64,000 bases of DNA from Candidatus Melainabacteria bacterium (GCA_016212515.1 JACRFZ010000020.1:62001-126000); one strand, 5' to 3'. Positions 9,199-18,540 are shown, numbered from the stretch's first letter. The notes: generated by a model not told the origin, from the letters alone. Numbers and translations are program-made.

Positions 9199-10532
9199 GC
9201 GCCAGCCAGAGACTCTATCTTCTGGCAATCCTGGCGATTGTGCCCATGGCTGCGGCGGCCTGGTCGGCCGAACTGGTCAAAATCGGACTGGCCCTTGACC
9301 TGATGTTGCTTCTGGCTTTTCTCATCGACAGACAGATAACGCCGCCCCCAGGTACGATCGACGCCCGCCGCGACATGGACGAAAGGCTGTCCATCGGACG
9401 GGACAACGATGTGGTGCTTACCATCAGCTATAAAGGCGGAATACCTATTTCCTGCCTGGTCAAAGATGACAGCCCAGAAGGTATTGAAAAGTCAGTCTCG
9501 CTATTGTCGGTGCAACTGGAACCGGGTCAAGAAACACGGGTAGCTTATAGACTGAGCCCCAGGCGCAGGGGCAGCTATCAATTCGGTCAGATCAACCTTC
9601 GCTACCTGAGCCGACTGGGACTTTTCTACTATGAGCGAAAAATCCAGGCGCAAGCCAAGATCAAAGTTTATTCCGATCTGAAGGCACTGCACGATTTATC
9701 CATCAAACTCTCGCATTCCTCCGAACTGGGAGAACTGCACCAGCGCAAGCGCGGGCAAGGCACCGACTTCGCCTCCCTGAAAGAGTACAGTTCCGGAGAC
9801 GACTGCAAGGCCATCGACTGGCGCGCCACGGCCAGGCGTGATCGACCGGTGATTCGCACCTATGAAGCCGAGCAGGAACAGCGGCTACTTATCCTGGTGG
9901 ATGCCGGCAGAATGATGGTTTCCGATCTGGAAGGTCTAAGCCGCTTCGACAGGGCGCTCAATGCCGCTCTCTGCCTCGCGCTTACAGGTCTTAGCCACAA
10001 TGACCAGGTAGGCATCGGCATCTTCGCCGATAAACCCCTGCTCTACCTGCCGCCCAAGCGCGGCAAGCCATACATGCACCGCATCCTGGAAGGTACTTTT
10101 GCAGTGGAACCGCGCATGGTAGAACCAGACTATGCAGGTATCCTCTCCTATTTCGCCTCCGCTCAGAAGGGTCGCTCCCTGATGGTGGTGCTCACGGACC
10201 TGACAGACCCCACCGGCTCCCAAGCCCTTCTGAGCGGTCTGGCCAATCTCGCCCCCAGGCACCTGCCCTTTTGTGTGACACTCAAGGACAGACAGGTTCA
10301 AAAATTCGCCTCACAAGATCTGGTGGCAGCAGAAAAATCATCGGCGCACAAAGGCGACATCATTAACAAGATTTATCAAAAAGCCGTAGCTCTAGACCTA
10401 ACCAGTCAAAGGGAGCTAGCTTTAAGCGTACTGACACGGCGTGGCTGCCTGGTGCTGGACGCCGCTCCACAGGAATTATCGGATCGACTTGTGGAAAAAT
10501 ATATAGAGGTCAAATCAAGGGGGAGATTGTAA
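9195..10532 (+). CDS. DUF58 / VWA-like membrane protein
   Basis: A 445-residue protein with two short N-terminal hydrophobic helices (about 5-45), a beta-rich middle, then the DUF58 signature RGQGTDFASLKEYSSGDD followed by IDWRATARRD. A von Willebrand A-like fold follows, with LILVDAGRMM in the MIDAS-strand position (the usual DxSxS is degenerate: DAGRM). It overlaps the MoxR gene by 4 bases, the classic MoxR/DUF58 pair. The likely role is as a membrane-associated partner of the ATPase; the exact process is not established for this family. Confidence 0.88.
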   Translation: MSASQRLYLLAILAIVPMAAAAWSAELVKIGLALDLMLLLAFLIDRQITPPPGTIDARRDMDERLSIGRDNDVVLTISYKGGIPISCLVKDDSPEGIEKSVSLLSVQLEPGQETRVAYRLSPRRRGSYQFGQINLRYLSRLGLFYYERKIQAQAKIKVYSDLKALHDLSIKLSHSSELGELHQRKRGQGTDFASLKEYSSGDDCKAIDWRATARRDRPVIRTYEAEQEQRLLILVDAGRMMVSDLEGLSRFDRALNAALCLALTGLSHNDQVGIGIFADKPLLYLPPKRGKPYMHRILEGTFAVEPRMVEPDYAGILSYFASAQKGRSLMVVLTDLTDPTGSQALLSGLANLAPRHLPFCVTLKDRQVQKFASQDLVAAEKSSAHKGDIINKIYQKAVALDLTSQRELALSVLTRRGCLVLDAAPQELSDRLVEKYIEVKSRGRL

Positions 10533-10560
10533 GCTGAGTAACCTGTTCTTCGCAAGTTTC

Positions 10561-12663
10561 GTGATGCTCTTTGCTGAGACCATGGCGATTCGCTGGTTGG
10601 GCATAGAGATTCCGGTTTTACGAGCCTTCCCTAACTTAATCTTGATGCTGGTCTTCATCGGCGCTTCCGCCGGCATTGCACAGCCTGATAGAAAAGTTTC
10701 CAAAGTGAAACTTACCTGCGCCCTGCTTTGCTTAATCGGCTCGGTGATAATCGTACCCATAACGGGTCTCAAAGACCTCTCTCTGCGCATCGAAGAAAAT
10801 AATTCTACGGCAGCCGTCATAGCCGGACTGACGCTCATTTCACTGAACGCCTTAAGCTTACTGACAATCTTCAAGGAGATTGGCACCAGGGTCGGAGAAG
10901 GTTTCAAAAATCGCCCGCCCCTCTCAGCCTATTCCATCAATTTGCTCGGCTCCATGTTCGGAGTGCTGGCCTTTGCCGCCTGCTCCTTCCTGAACACACC
11001 GCCCTGGGTCTGGCTTTCCATAGCCGGACTGGGCACCTTTGCCTACAATCGCAGCCGCGCCCTGCTACTTTTCCTGGCACCACTAGTAGTAGCAAGTTAT
11101 TTCAGCTCACAGGGAGCCTTCTGGTCACCTTACGGCAAGCTGGAAGTTAAGAACTTCAATGTACCGGCAGGAAGCATCTTCGGTCAGGGCAATTACATGC
11201 TTTTCTGCAACAACCTTTATTTCCATTCGGCCACTCATGTTCCCGATCCTGAAACTTTCGCCGCCAGAGAAGCGGCAAGACAGACAGCCAATCAGCAAAC
11301 ACCGGAGAGCGCCGAGACGAAGAAGGACGAGGAGCATCTACTCATCCACGCCTACAAATGGATGAAGCTACCCTACCGCTTCGCCCCCCATCACGAAGAC
11401 GTACTTATTCTTGGTTCCGGCTCCGGCAATGACACGGCCTTTGCCCTCAAACAGGCCCGCGACTTGAAGAAACTGGATGCCGTGGAAATCGATCCGATCA
11501 TCGGCAACTTCGGCCGCACCATCCATCCGGACAAGCCTTACTTAGACGAGAAAGTAAATCTGAAAGTGGATGATGCCAGGTCACACCTGCACCGCACCGA
11601 CTTAGACAAACGCTATGACATTATCAACTTCGCCTACTTAGATCCGGGTGGAACTCTTAATACGGCTTCATTCATGCGAGTAGACAACTATGTCTTCACG
11701 GTGGAAAGCATCAAAGACGCCCTTTCGTTACTGAAAGATGACGGCATTGTCTCTATGAGCTTTGCCACCGGTGCCGACCACCCCGTCACGGCTCGCCTCT
11801 ACAACACCATCAAGGCAGCCTGGGGCAAGCCGCCCCTCACCCTGTGCGAAGACAGCTTTTCCAGTTGCATCTTCCTCTTCGGTCCGGGCATGGAAAAAAA
11901 TCCCGAGCGCGTACAGGCCCTCATCAAAGAGTCCCTTCAGGACGATAAAGAGCTGAAACTCTGGCAGCCCAACGCCGCTCAAGCCACCATGCGGGTAGCC
12001 AGCGATGACTGGCCGTTTCTCTATCTGCAATTTGACACCACTGGTCTCATCCTCTACAGCACCTTCCTGCTCTTCACCATCATCATTCCCGTGCCCTTCC
12101 TCTTCAAAGTGGAAAAGTCCTCGGTGCTTGCCCCGCAGTGCTTCGCCATGTTCGTTCTGGGAGAGGCTTTCATGCTTATGGAAACGAAGTGCTGCACTGA
12201 ACTCTCACTGATCTACGGCAACACCTGGCTGGTCAGCTCGGTGGTCATCTTTTCATTCCTGACACTGGGCTTCCTGGCAAACCTGCTGGTCTTGAAGCTG
12301 GAAAACGAAAAATTGACCCGCATCCTGCCCCTGGTTTATCTATCGCTGTCGGTCTTATTGCTGGCCGACTTCTTCCTTTCCATGCGCAACATAGCCCTGC
12401 CGGCAGCCGGTGCCAAGCCGCTCACGACGCTTCTGACCTGCCTACCCGTATTTTTCGGAGGGCTGCTTTATTCTTCTCACTTTAAGACAGTCAAGGATGC
12501 CAACATGGCGCTGGCTGCCAACTTGCTGGGTGTCACTTTCGGCGGTCTGCTGGAGAATCTGTGCGTTGTAGGCGGCATCAAGAGCTTGAGTCTACTGACG
12601 CTCATTCTCTACCTGCTGTCGGCACTGCCCCTGCTCAAAGGGAAAGCCGATAATAAAAACTAG
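10561..12663 (+). CDS. Membrane-embedded spermidine-synthase-like protein
   Basis: A 700-residue protein with about five N-terminal membrane helices, a central Rossmann methyltransferase-like domain, and about six C-terminal helices. The core shows VLILGSGSGNDTAFAL (SAM-binding glycine motif), DAVEIDPIIG (acidic residue after strand 2) and VDDARSHL. This is the polyamine aminopropyltransferase fold seen in fused spermidine synthase-like membrane proteins, many of which have unknown substrates. The start is uncertain: GTG at 10561 is the first standard start, but the hydrophobic helix continues upstream to a CTG at 10534 that sits 8 bases after a GGAG. It is the last gene of the MoxR/DUF58 run and overlaps the LuxR gene by 4 bases tail to tail. 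Confidence 0.75.
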   Translation: MMLFAETMAIRWLGIEIPVLRAFPNLILMLVFIGASAGIAQPDRKVSKVKLTCALLCLIGSVIIVPITGLKDLSLRIEENNSTAAVIAGLTLISLNALSLLTIFKEIGTRVGEGFKNRPPLSAYSINLLGSMFGVLAFAACSFLNTPPWVWLSIAGLGTFAYNRSRALLLFLAPLVVASYFSSQGAFWSPYGKLEVKNFNVPAGSIFGQGNYMLFCNNLYFHSATHVPDPETFAAREAARQTANQQTPESAETKKDEEHLLIHAYKWMKLPYRFAPHHEDVLILGSGSGNDTAFALKQARDLKKLDAVEIDPIIGNFGRTIHPDKPYLDEKVNLKVDDARSHLHRTDLDKRYDIINFAYLDPGGTLNTASFMRVDNYVFTVESIKDALSLLKDDGIVSMSFATGADHPVTARLYNTIKAAWGKPPLTLCEDSFSSCIFLFGPGMEKNPERVQALIKESLQDDKELKLWQPNAAQATMRVASDDWPFLYLQFDTTGLILYSTFLLFTIIIPVPFLFKVEKSSVLAPQCFAMFVLGEAFMLMETKCCTELSLIYGNTWLVSSVVIFSFLTLGFLANLLVLKLENEKLTRILPLVYLSLSVLLLADFFLSMRNIALPAAGAKPLTTLLTCLPVFFGGLLYSSHFKTVKDANMALAANLLGVTFGGLLENLCVVGGIKSLSLLTLILYLLSALPLLKGKADNKN

Positions 12664-14183
12664 ACTATGCCTTTGTCGCAGGCATATTTAACAAGAGCGG
12701 TTCGGCTCTTCAGCTTCAGTTTCTTGCGAATGCGAGAAGCATGTAGTTCCACGGTGGATTCAGTCAGGAAGAGACGCTGCGCGATTTCCTTGTTGGCATA
12801 ACCGGAGCTAATCAGGCGCAACACCTCAAGTTCTCGGGCGGACAAACTAGCCGTTTCAACCGTCTCAGGAACGCCTCGCTCTTCCGGTCTACCGACGCGG
12901 GGCAAATGCGACACCATATCCAGTGCCGAGGTAAGCTGCTCGGTGACATTGCTGATCAGACTGAGATGGAAGAGCTGGTGCTGACTTTCCTCATAGGTGG
13001 CGGAATGAGTCAGGGCAATGGACGCCTGCGAAACCAGCGTATCCAGACCGTCCAATTCAGTCTTATCCCAGAGTCGTTTCTGGGCGTCTACCAGTACCAC
13101 TACTCCAAAAAGCTGGTCCTGGCAGTAAAGAGGCACCCCGGCCAGGCTGACGATGCCACCGAAACAAAGCACATCGTATTGCTCGTCGGTAATGGCACCG
13201 GCGGCCAGAAGCTCGGAAACGTCGCCGTAGGCAGTGCACCGGTGCCGCAGCAATTGCACGGCAAAAAGGTGAAACTGGTTGGTGCGACCGAGTCCCAGGG
13301 GAGACAGGTCAGGATCTTCGTATTCGTGGCAAACTAATTCAGGCGTCCCAGGGCTGGTGCGAACCACCAGACAACGGCTCGGTCTGAGACCGCGACCCAG
13401 GCTGTCCACCAGGCTCTGCAAAATACAATCACGATCAAGTGAGAGATGTAATTTACAAATAGCCTGACGGAGCCACAATTCCGCAGTCAAACGCCGGGAC
13501 ATTTCGGAGATGGCCGGCGGCTCGTCGATCCTCGGTGCTCCCTGGGAAGACGAAAGGACGGGAGCCACCAGGGCTGCAAAAATGTTAGCGGCCGCCTTCA
13601 GCTGAGAAAGACTCTGGGAGCCCCTCTCACAGGGTTGACAGACAAGCAGAAGCAAACCCAGTATGCGGCTCTGGGGCTTAGGTGCAGAGGGGCCGCCTGC
13701 CACCGGCACCAACAAACCATGCACCGACGTGGGCCGTCCACCAAGACGCATGCGCGGCAGCGGTTGAGAGCGACCCTTGAGGACTTGCACCTGCTCTTCG
13801 CCCAGTTCTATCGGTTCACCCAGGGACAGTTGCAGGAGGTGGTCCGGTTCGGCGGCAAGCAGCAGGGACCGCTCCCGGGACTGTTCGTAATCGACTTTAT
13901 GACCGTGGTGATCGCCGCCGCTCACCGAACGACTTAAGACAAGGCCTTCCTCGGTGCGTCCGCAAACAAAACTCAAAGGCATTTCGGCGGAGCCGTCTAT
14001 ACGAAGCGGAACATACAAGCTCAAATTCGGCAAACTCAAATGTTCCGCCAATTGCATAAGGCAATCGGTCAGTTCGGCCCAATCAATCTCTTTTTCACCG
14101 CCGCTCTCCTGAGCGTACGGGCCCCGACAAATGCGTTGCCCAATCCGACTGAGGAGAGCAAGTATGTCTTTTGACGCCGTCAT
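12660..14183 (-). CDS. GAF-containing LuxR-type transcriptional regulator
   Basis: About 507 residues. The C-terminal 60 residues form a LuxR/FixJ helix-turn-helix: LSARELEVLRLISSGYANKE then IAQRLFLTESTVELHASRIR. The middle (about 240-400) looks like a GAF sensor domain, and the N-terminal half may contain another divergent one. No receiver domain or phospho-acceptor motif is seen, so input is probably a bound ligand or partner protein. I prefer the ATG at 14183 (MTASKDIL) over a TTG ten codons upstream. The gene is alone on its strand, with a GC-rich structured leader upstream. Confidence 0.82.
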   Translation of the reverse strand: MTASKDILALLSRIGQRICRGPYAQESGGEKEIDWAELTDCLMQLAEHLSLPNLSLYVPLRIDGSAEMPLSFVCGRTEEGLVLSRSVSGGDHHGHKVDYEQSRERSLLLAAEPDHLLQLSLGEPIELGEEQVQVLKGRSQPLPRMRLGGRPTSVHGLLVPVAGGPSAPKPQSRILGLLLLVCQPCERGSQSLSQLKAAANIFAALVAPVLSSSQGAPRIDEPPAISEMSRRLTAELWLRQAICKLHLSLDRDCILQSLVDSLGRGLRPSRCLVVRTSPGTPELVCHEYEDPDLSPLGLGRTNQFHLFAVQLLRHRCTAYGDVSELLAAGAITDEQYDVLCFGGIVSLAGVPLYCQDQLFGVVVLVDAQKRLWDKTELDGLDTLVSQASIALTHSATYEESQHQLFHLSLISNVTEQLTSALDMVSHLPRVGRPEERGVPETVETASLSARELEVLRLISSGYANKEIAQRLFLTESTVELHASRIRKKLKLKSRTALVKYACDKGIV

Positions 14184-14565
14184 CGTTCCATTCCAGGGCG
14201 GAGTAAACCCCAACCGTCCCAGGGGTTAGCCCCTAAGGAAACCATACCTTTCTAACATAGCCGATCCCGAGCCCCACGGGGGCGCCTTCTCCGCCAAAGA
14301 GCCGAGGGGGCGTAGGCCTTGAGCCCCATGGGTTTTCCCTATATAACCGGATTTTCGATAAAGTAGCCAGGAACTGAGAGCCCTCGCCGGCCGGTCTATA
14401 GCGGACAGGTCCCCAGAAAAGGGTCAAATCACAGAATTAATATTAATCAGGCGTTTCCAAGTGCCAGCAGCCAAGCCTGAGTCGCCATAAATTCAGCGTT
14501 TTCCCATCTTCCCCTTGGGAACTAATTGGTATAGAATTAATCTATCACTATATCTATCTAGGTAT
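14184..14565. other. Divergent intergenic region with GC-rich hairpins
   Basis: Holds the leaders of the LuxR-type gene (minus) and the metallopeptidase-like gene (plus). Short GC-rich inverted repeats occur at 14221-14233 (AGGGG/CCCCT) and 14271-14283 (GCCCC/GGGGC), and an AT palindrome ATTAATATTAAT at 14436-14447. I compared it by eye with the common riboswitch cores and recognised none. The structured part would be in the 5' leader of the minus-strand LuxR gene. Confidence 0.4.
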
Positions 14566-15186
14566 ATGTTTCGCATACCGGGTTTATTTCTCATGCCTCG
14601 AAAAACGGATTCTGAACAAAGCAAAGCAAAGGCTAAGGCCGCCAAGTCCTCTCTGAGAAATCTCAAGAGGCAGTTTGGCAAACGCATGGTTGAAACCCTG
14701 CTGAAATCACCAACTCTCATTGACGACATCGACAAAATCAGAGCCGCCGGCGTTCGCATTCGCCTGGTGGACGGTCCCTGTCGAGCCTACTACGACAGAA
14801 AGAAGCGTACCATCTACATCGGACGCTGGTGTCCGCGTAACTACAAGCTAATCAGCATCGCTCACGAATTCGTACACGCCCTGGTCAAGCCGACCTTAGA
14901 CCCGATTCCGGGTAAGACAGGCCGGCAGGAATTCATCAATCGCTGCCTGGAAGAAGAAACAGAAGCAATCGTGCACGAGATCGAGATAGTCAAAGAGCTG
15001 ATCAAAGCCGGTACTCCTGTTGATCCCAAAGAGCTGGAATGGCTGAAGCGCTATCGCCGCGGCGGTCGTAAAGCAATCCGCAAGGCTCTGGAGAAAACAA
15101 TTACTTCCACCACCGGCGAAGATTATCCTGAGTATTACGGTTCCTGGTACGACGAAATCGTACCGCCGGCTCAGCGCATTCCCTGA
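14566..15186 (+). CDS. HEFVH zinc-metallopeptidase-like protein
   Basis: About 206 residues with no signal peptide. The central motif is ISIAHEFVHALVKPTLD, a HExxH zincin-type metal site; a later conserved-looking segment is CLEEETEAIVHEIE, where a Glu could supply the third ligand. Basic stretches flank the core (SKAKAKAAK and YRRGGRKAIRKAL). It might be a small cytoplasmic zinc peptidase or a phage-type ImmA-like or SprT-like relative, but the family is not certain. Start choice: ATG 14566 follows an AGG at short distance; ATG 14593 is a reasonable alternative that would remove nine residues. It stands alone between divergent and convergent neighbours. Confidence 0.6.
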   Translation: MFRIPGLFLMPRKTDSEQSKAKAKAAKSSLRNLKRQFGKRMVETLLKSPTLIDDIDKIRAAGVRIRLVDGPCRAYYDRKKRTIYIGRWCPRNYKLISIAHEFVHALVKPTLDPIPGKTGRQEFINRCLEEETEAIVHEIEIVKELIKAGTPVDPKELEWLKRYRRGGRKAIRKALEKTITSTTGEDYPEYYGSWYDEIVPPAQRIP

Positions 15187-15213
15187 ACCTCAGAGCAGAA
15201 AGGAAGCTTTAGC

Positions 15214-16131
15214 TCAGACCGAATATGCCAGGCTGGGGAAAATCTCGCCGTCTTCCGACGTATCCAGGGAGAAGGGCTCGGCTGTGAGGGCGGAAGCGTC
15301 CGGCACCAGCCGGCGAATTTCTTCAGCTACGGCATGGGCCTGAGGTATGCGGCTGTGCAGGTGAATGGTCTCAAACTCCAGGGGCACCCGTGTACCATCG
15401 GAGGCAGTTACCTCGCCATAACGAAGAAGGCTGTTGACCTGCTTCATTACTTCTTGAGGGGTCTTGAGCATGGCCCGGGAATGGGTATGGGGCAAAAGAT
15501 TGCCATTGGCATCATAGGCTCGGTCGACCCAGGCTTCTCCAGCCACTCGCAAACCGGCCCGCTCGCCGCTTGCCAACAAGATATTGCCGGCCGGACCAAG
15601 CAGTACCAACCAGCGGTCGTATTCAGCGATAGCCCGGGCAACGATGGTGGCGATGCGGATGTCGTGGCTCATCTGGCGGTAGAGAAAGCCGTGAGGGCGC
15701 ACCTGAGTGATCTCAAGACCGAAGGTACGAGCCAGACCCGAAAGGGCGCCTAACTGATAAAGCACCGAGGCGCGCAGTTCGGAAGAGCTGAGGTGAATCT
15801 CACGTCTGCCGAAACCGGCCAGATCGGGATAACCGATGTGAGCCCCGAGAGCCAGACCGTAATAACGAATGCTCTCCAGAGCCGCCTCCATCAGGGAAGG
15901 ATCGCCTGAGTGAGCGCCGCAAGCGACGTTCGCCGATGTGACGAAGGGCAAGATCTCTTGCTCCCCGTCTACACGGTAGGGTCCGAAACCTTCACCGATA
16001 TTGGTGTTTATGTCATAGCCACGGGGAAGTAAAATGCGCGAACCGGCACCTTGAAGCACTGGAGCAGGGGCTGGACCAGCCTCTCTCACATTTCTGTCGC
16101 CACGACCCTTCTGATGCTTTGTTCTTCGCAT
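15214..16131 (-). CDS. pxpA: 5-oxoprolinase subunit A (LamB/YcsF family)
   Basis: LamB/YcsF-family protein; PxpA works with PxpB and PxpC in ATP-dependent cleavage of 5-oxoproline to glutamate. Family motifs are present: YDINTNIGEGFG (D-N-x-D/N-x-GE), SANVACGAHSGDP, HIGYPDLAGFGRRE, QVRPHGFLYRQ, and a C-terminal IHLHSRIPQA. ATG 16131 is the start because an AAGGAG lies six bases upstream; the longer TTG-started frame lacks this. There is a roughly 40-residue basic N-terminal extension relative to usual family members. No pxpB or pxpC is nearby, so either they lie elsewhere or the protein has another role. Confidence 0.82.
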   Translation of the reverse strand: MRRTKHQKGRGDRNVREAGPAPAPVLQGAGSRILLPRGYDINTNIGEGFGPYRVDGEQEILPFVTSANVACGAHSGDPSLMEAALESIRYYGLALGAHIGYPDLAGFGRREIHLSSSELRASVLYQLGALSGLARTFGLEITQVRPHGFLYRQMSHDIRIATIVARAIAEYDRWLVLLGPAGNILLASGERAGLRVAGEAWVDRAYDANGNLLPHTHSRAMLKTPQEVMKQVNSLLRYGEVTASDGTRVPLEFETIHLHSRIPQAHAVAEEIRRLVPDASALTAEPFSLDTSEDGEIFPSLAYSV

Positions 16132-16305
16132 CTCCTGCTCCTTGCGCCGCCAGCTGCACAATACCTGTTTGAGTTATAAGGCGGAGTTTGATTTTATCAA
16201 GAATCGGGTCATTTAGTGATGTCAGGCTTTTCCCTATGGCGTAGTATGAAGTTGGGATTAGAATGGTGTTATCAGAAAATACCGTTCAGGCGAGGCAGTC
16301 ACTCT

Positions 16306-17733
16306 ATGACCAGGGTCTCCAAACATAAGAGCAAGGGCCAAAAAGCCGGTTTGAAAGCACGCGCTTTCCTGTGCGGCGGTTTCACCTTGCTGATGGCGCT
16401 GAGTCTAAACCTCGGTCAGTCGGCCCAGCCCGGTCAGGCCATCATGGGAAGCCTGGACAGCCCCATGGATTTAAGATTGCAGGCCATGGACTACCTGCTC
16501 AAAGGCGACAAAGAACAAGCCCTGGGGCTCTATGGCACGGCCATAGATGCGGCCAGCGAGACTTACGGTGCAAATTCAATTTTCCTGGCAGACATTTGCT
16601 ACGAAGCAGGCGCTCTCGCCAATCGCATCGACAAATTCGATAAGGCTGAGAACTACCTGCGGCAGGCCGTCACCATCAATCCTCGTCTGGCTATGGCGCG
16701 CATGGAATTGGCAGAGGTAACCAGAAGACGCAACAAACCCATGGATGCCCTGGAGCAAATCCAACAAGACCTCTCCAACCATCCCGACTCTCTCATTGCC
16801 CGACAGCAATTTATCAGATGGCTGGGAGCAAACGGGAAAACGCCCACCGACAAGTCTATCGCTCATCAAGAGAGCCTGAGGCTTCTGGCTGCCATCCACA
16901 GGAGCCCAGCAGCGGCCGTAAATATCAAGGAAACCAAACCCCTTCAACGAATTACCGAAACCAAACCACCGGCGAAAGCAGTACCGACACCGGCGCCTGA
17001 AAAGCCTGAATCTCCTGGCTCGAGTTTCAGGCTACCGGGACGGCCAAGCCTGAACACGGCGCCTGCGCCTGCGCCTGCACCTGCTCCTGCGCCAGCGCAG
17101 ACCAAACCGGCAGAGGATAAACTGCAGAAAACAAAGAAAGTCGAGAAACCCAAGAAAGTTGAAAGGGTAGAAAAGCCCGCGCCCAAGCCGCATAAAGAAG
17201 TGAAACCGGCACCGGTAAAAGAAGCGCCGCCGCAACCGGTGAAAGAAAAGCCGGTGCAGACGCCTTCACCGACCGCACCGAAAGCCACAAAGGAAGCGGT
17301 CGCAGCCGAAAAACCGAAGAAGGAAAAGGCCGAACAGCCCAAACAAGCCGAGCAGGTAGTACCGCAGACGGTGCCTTCCATGCCTATGCAGCCGGGCTAT
17401 CCCATGTATTCACCAGTGCCTGTGATGGTGAGCCCACCCGCCAAAGTAGGCAAGGGCAAAGGTGGGCTCGTGCCCCCGCCACCACCGACGATGCCGCCGC
17501 TCTACCCGGGCATGGCTCCCGGAATGGCGCCCATGCCTATGCCTATGATCATGCCGCAGCAACAGCAACCTCCCAAACCCAAGAAAGAAAAACCGAAGCC
17601 TCCGCCCAAGAAGGTGGAAGAAGAAACCAAGGAAGTTGAAGACAAACCGCCGCCCATGCAAAACCCGCCCTCCGATCAAGACGGCGACTTCATGCTCGAC
17701 TGGGGCGGTGTGAAAAAAGGCAAAGGCAAATAG
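16306..17733 (+). CDS. Secreted TPR protein with a Pro/Ala/Lys-rich tail
   Basis: About 475 residues. After the ATG at 16306 there is a basic N-region and a hydrophobic stretch (AFLCGGFTLLMALSLNLG) that reads as a signal peptide or anchor. Two to three TPR-like helical repeats follow (YLLKGDKEQALGLYGTAIDA, then FDKAENYLRQAVTINP). From about residue 215 onward the protein is disordered: an (Ala-Pro)n run encoded at about 17059-17099, Lys-Pro-Glu stretches and a Met-Pro-rich segment. An in-frame GTG/ATG at 16216/16219 would add 29-30 residues but places the hydrophobic segment internally. Function unknown; an envelope scaffold is plausible. Confidence 0.7.
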   Translation: MTRVSKHKSKGQKAGLKARAFLCGGFTLLMALSLNLGQSAQPGQAIMGSLDSPMDLRLQAMDYLLKGDKEQALGLYGTAIDAASETYGANSIFLADICYEAGALANRIDKFDKAENYLRQAVTINPRLAMARMELAEVTRRRNKPMDALEQIQQDLSNHPDSLIARQQFIRWLGANGKTPTDKSIAHQESLRLLAAIHRSPAAAVNIKETKPLQRITETKPPAKAVPTPAPEKPESPGSSFRLPGRPSLNTAPAPAPAPAPAPAQTKPAEDKLQKTKKVEKPKKVERVEKPAPKPHKEVKPAPVKEAPPQPVKEKPVQTPSPTAPKATKEAVAAEKPKKEKAEQPKQAEQVVPQTVPSMPMQPGYPMYSPVPVMVSPPAKVGKGKGGLVPPPPPTMPPLYPGMAPGMAPMPMPMIMPQQQQPPKPKKEKPKPPPKKVEEETKEVEDKPPPMQNPPSDQDGDFMLDWGGVKKGKGK

Positions 17734-17745
17734 CGCCGATCTAAA

Positions 17746-18540
17746 TTAATTTGCCGGTCTCACTCCCAGGGTGTGATTTCTGCCGCTCAATTCCGGTGCC
17801 CCTTCAGGCCCAGGTTGCGGTCTTGCCCCCGGCTTTATCAAAGGTAGCTTTTTCTTCTGCTCGCTGGTCAGTACTGAGCGAATGCCGATGAAATCATTGA
17901 TCATCAAATTTTCAACCTGCTCCTGAGTTTGCTTGAGCTCGCTATGCTTGGCCTTGATTTGCTCAGCCGTAGAATTAGGCTCAAAGAGCAAATCGCGCAT
18001 TTCAGCCCGCTTGGCCTTCAGGTCTTTCTGCAGTTCCTTCGCCTTAAGTTGGGTCTGAGAACGCATAGTCTTAATCTTGGTCTTCTGCTCTTCAGTTAAA
18101 TTCAATTCGGTCAAATTGAGAGCACCACCTCTTCCCATACTGCCGGAGAAGGAAGACATGCGTCCCATGCCTCCGCCTCTGCGACCGCCCCCGGGTGTAT
18201 CTTCCCCCGGCACCGGGCCCTCTCCTTCACCGGCATTCATACGTCTTTCTCTCAAACGGCGAAAGCGCTCCTGGGGAGAAGGCATGTTCTCAGCCTCGGG
18301 CATTTCGCCACCACCCTCGAAAGCCCGCCGAAACCGTCTCTGCCTGCGACCACCACCGGAAAATTCCGACTCTTCCGGAGCCGCAGTTTCAGAGGCGCCA
18401 GTGCCAGTGGCAGGCGGTACCGCTTCTGCAGCAGTGCTGAAATAGCTGGTAAACATGAGAGAAAACAGGGCGGCAAGCAACAACCGGCGTCGACCACCAG
18501 CCTCAAATTTACCCTGGCTCGACTTATAGTTTGATTGCAT
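17746..18540 (-). CDS. Spy/CpxP-like periplasmic protein
   Basis: About 264 residues with an N-terminal signal peptide (RRRLLLAALFSLMF, then Ala-rich cleavage region), a disordered Gly/Arg/Glu-rich stretch, and a helical region with LNLTEEQKTKIKTM and VLTSEQKKKLPLI. These match the LTxxQ-type repeats of Spy/CpxP/ZraP-like envelope chaperones and metal-stress sensors. ATG 18540 is chosen because GAGG lies about nine bases upstream and the signal peptide follows; it overlaps the anti-sigma gene by 17 bases. Third gene of the sigma/anti-sigma operon, which supports an envelope-stress output role. Confidence 0.72.
   Translation of the reverse strand: MQSNYKSSQGKFEAGGRRRLLLAALFSLMFTSYFSTAAEAVPPATGTGASETAAPEESEFSGGGRRQRRFRRAFEGGGEMPEAENMPSPQERFRRLRERRMNAGEGEGPVPGEDTPGGGRRGGGMGRMSSFSGSMGRGGALNLTELNLTEEQKTKIKTMRSQTQLKAKELQKDLKAKRAEMRDLLFEPNSTAEQIKAKHSELKQTQEQVENLMINDFIGIRSVLTSEQKKKLPLIKPGARPQPGPEGAPELSGRNHTLGVRPAN

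Noticed and set aside
14436..14447. AT palindrome ATTAATATTAAT as operator
   Set aside because: Low complexity and short; likely by chance in AT-rich DNA.
14184..14565. Riboswitch in the GC-rich leader
   Set aside because: Common motif cores (c-di-GMP, cobalamin, SAM, TPP, ZTP) were not recognised by eye; a covariance search would be needed.
16159..16161. Longer TTG start for pxpA
   Set aside because: ATG 16131 has AAGGAG six bases upstream; the longer form has none.
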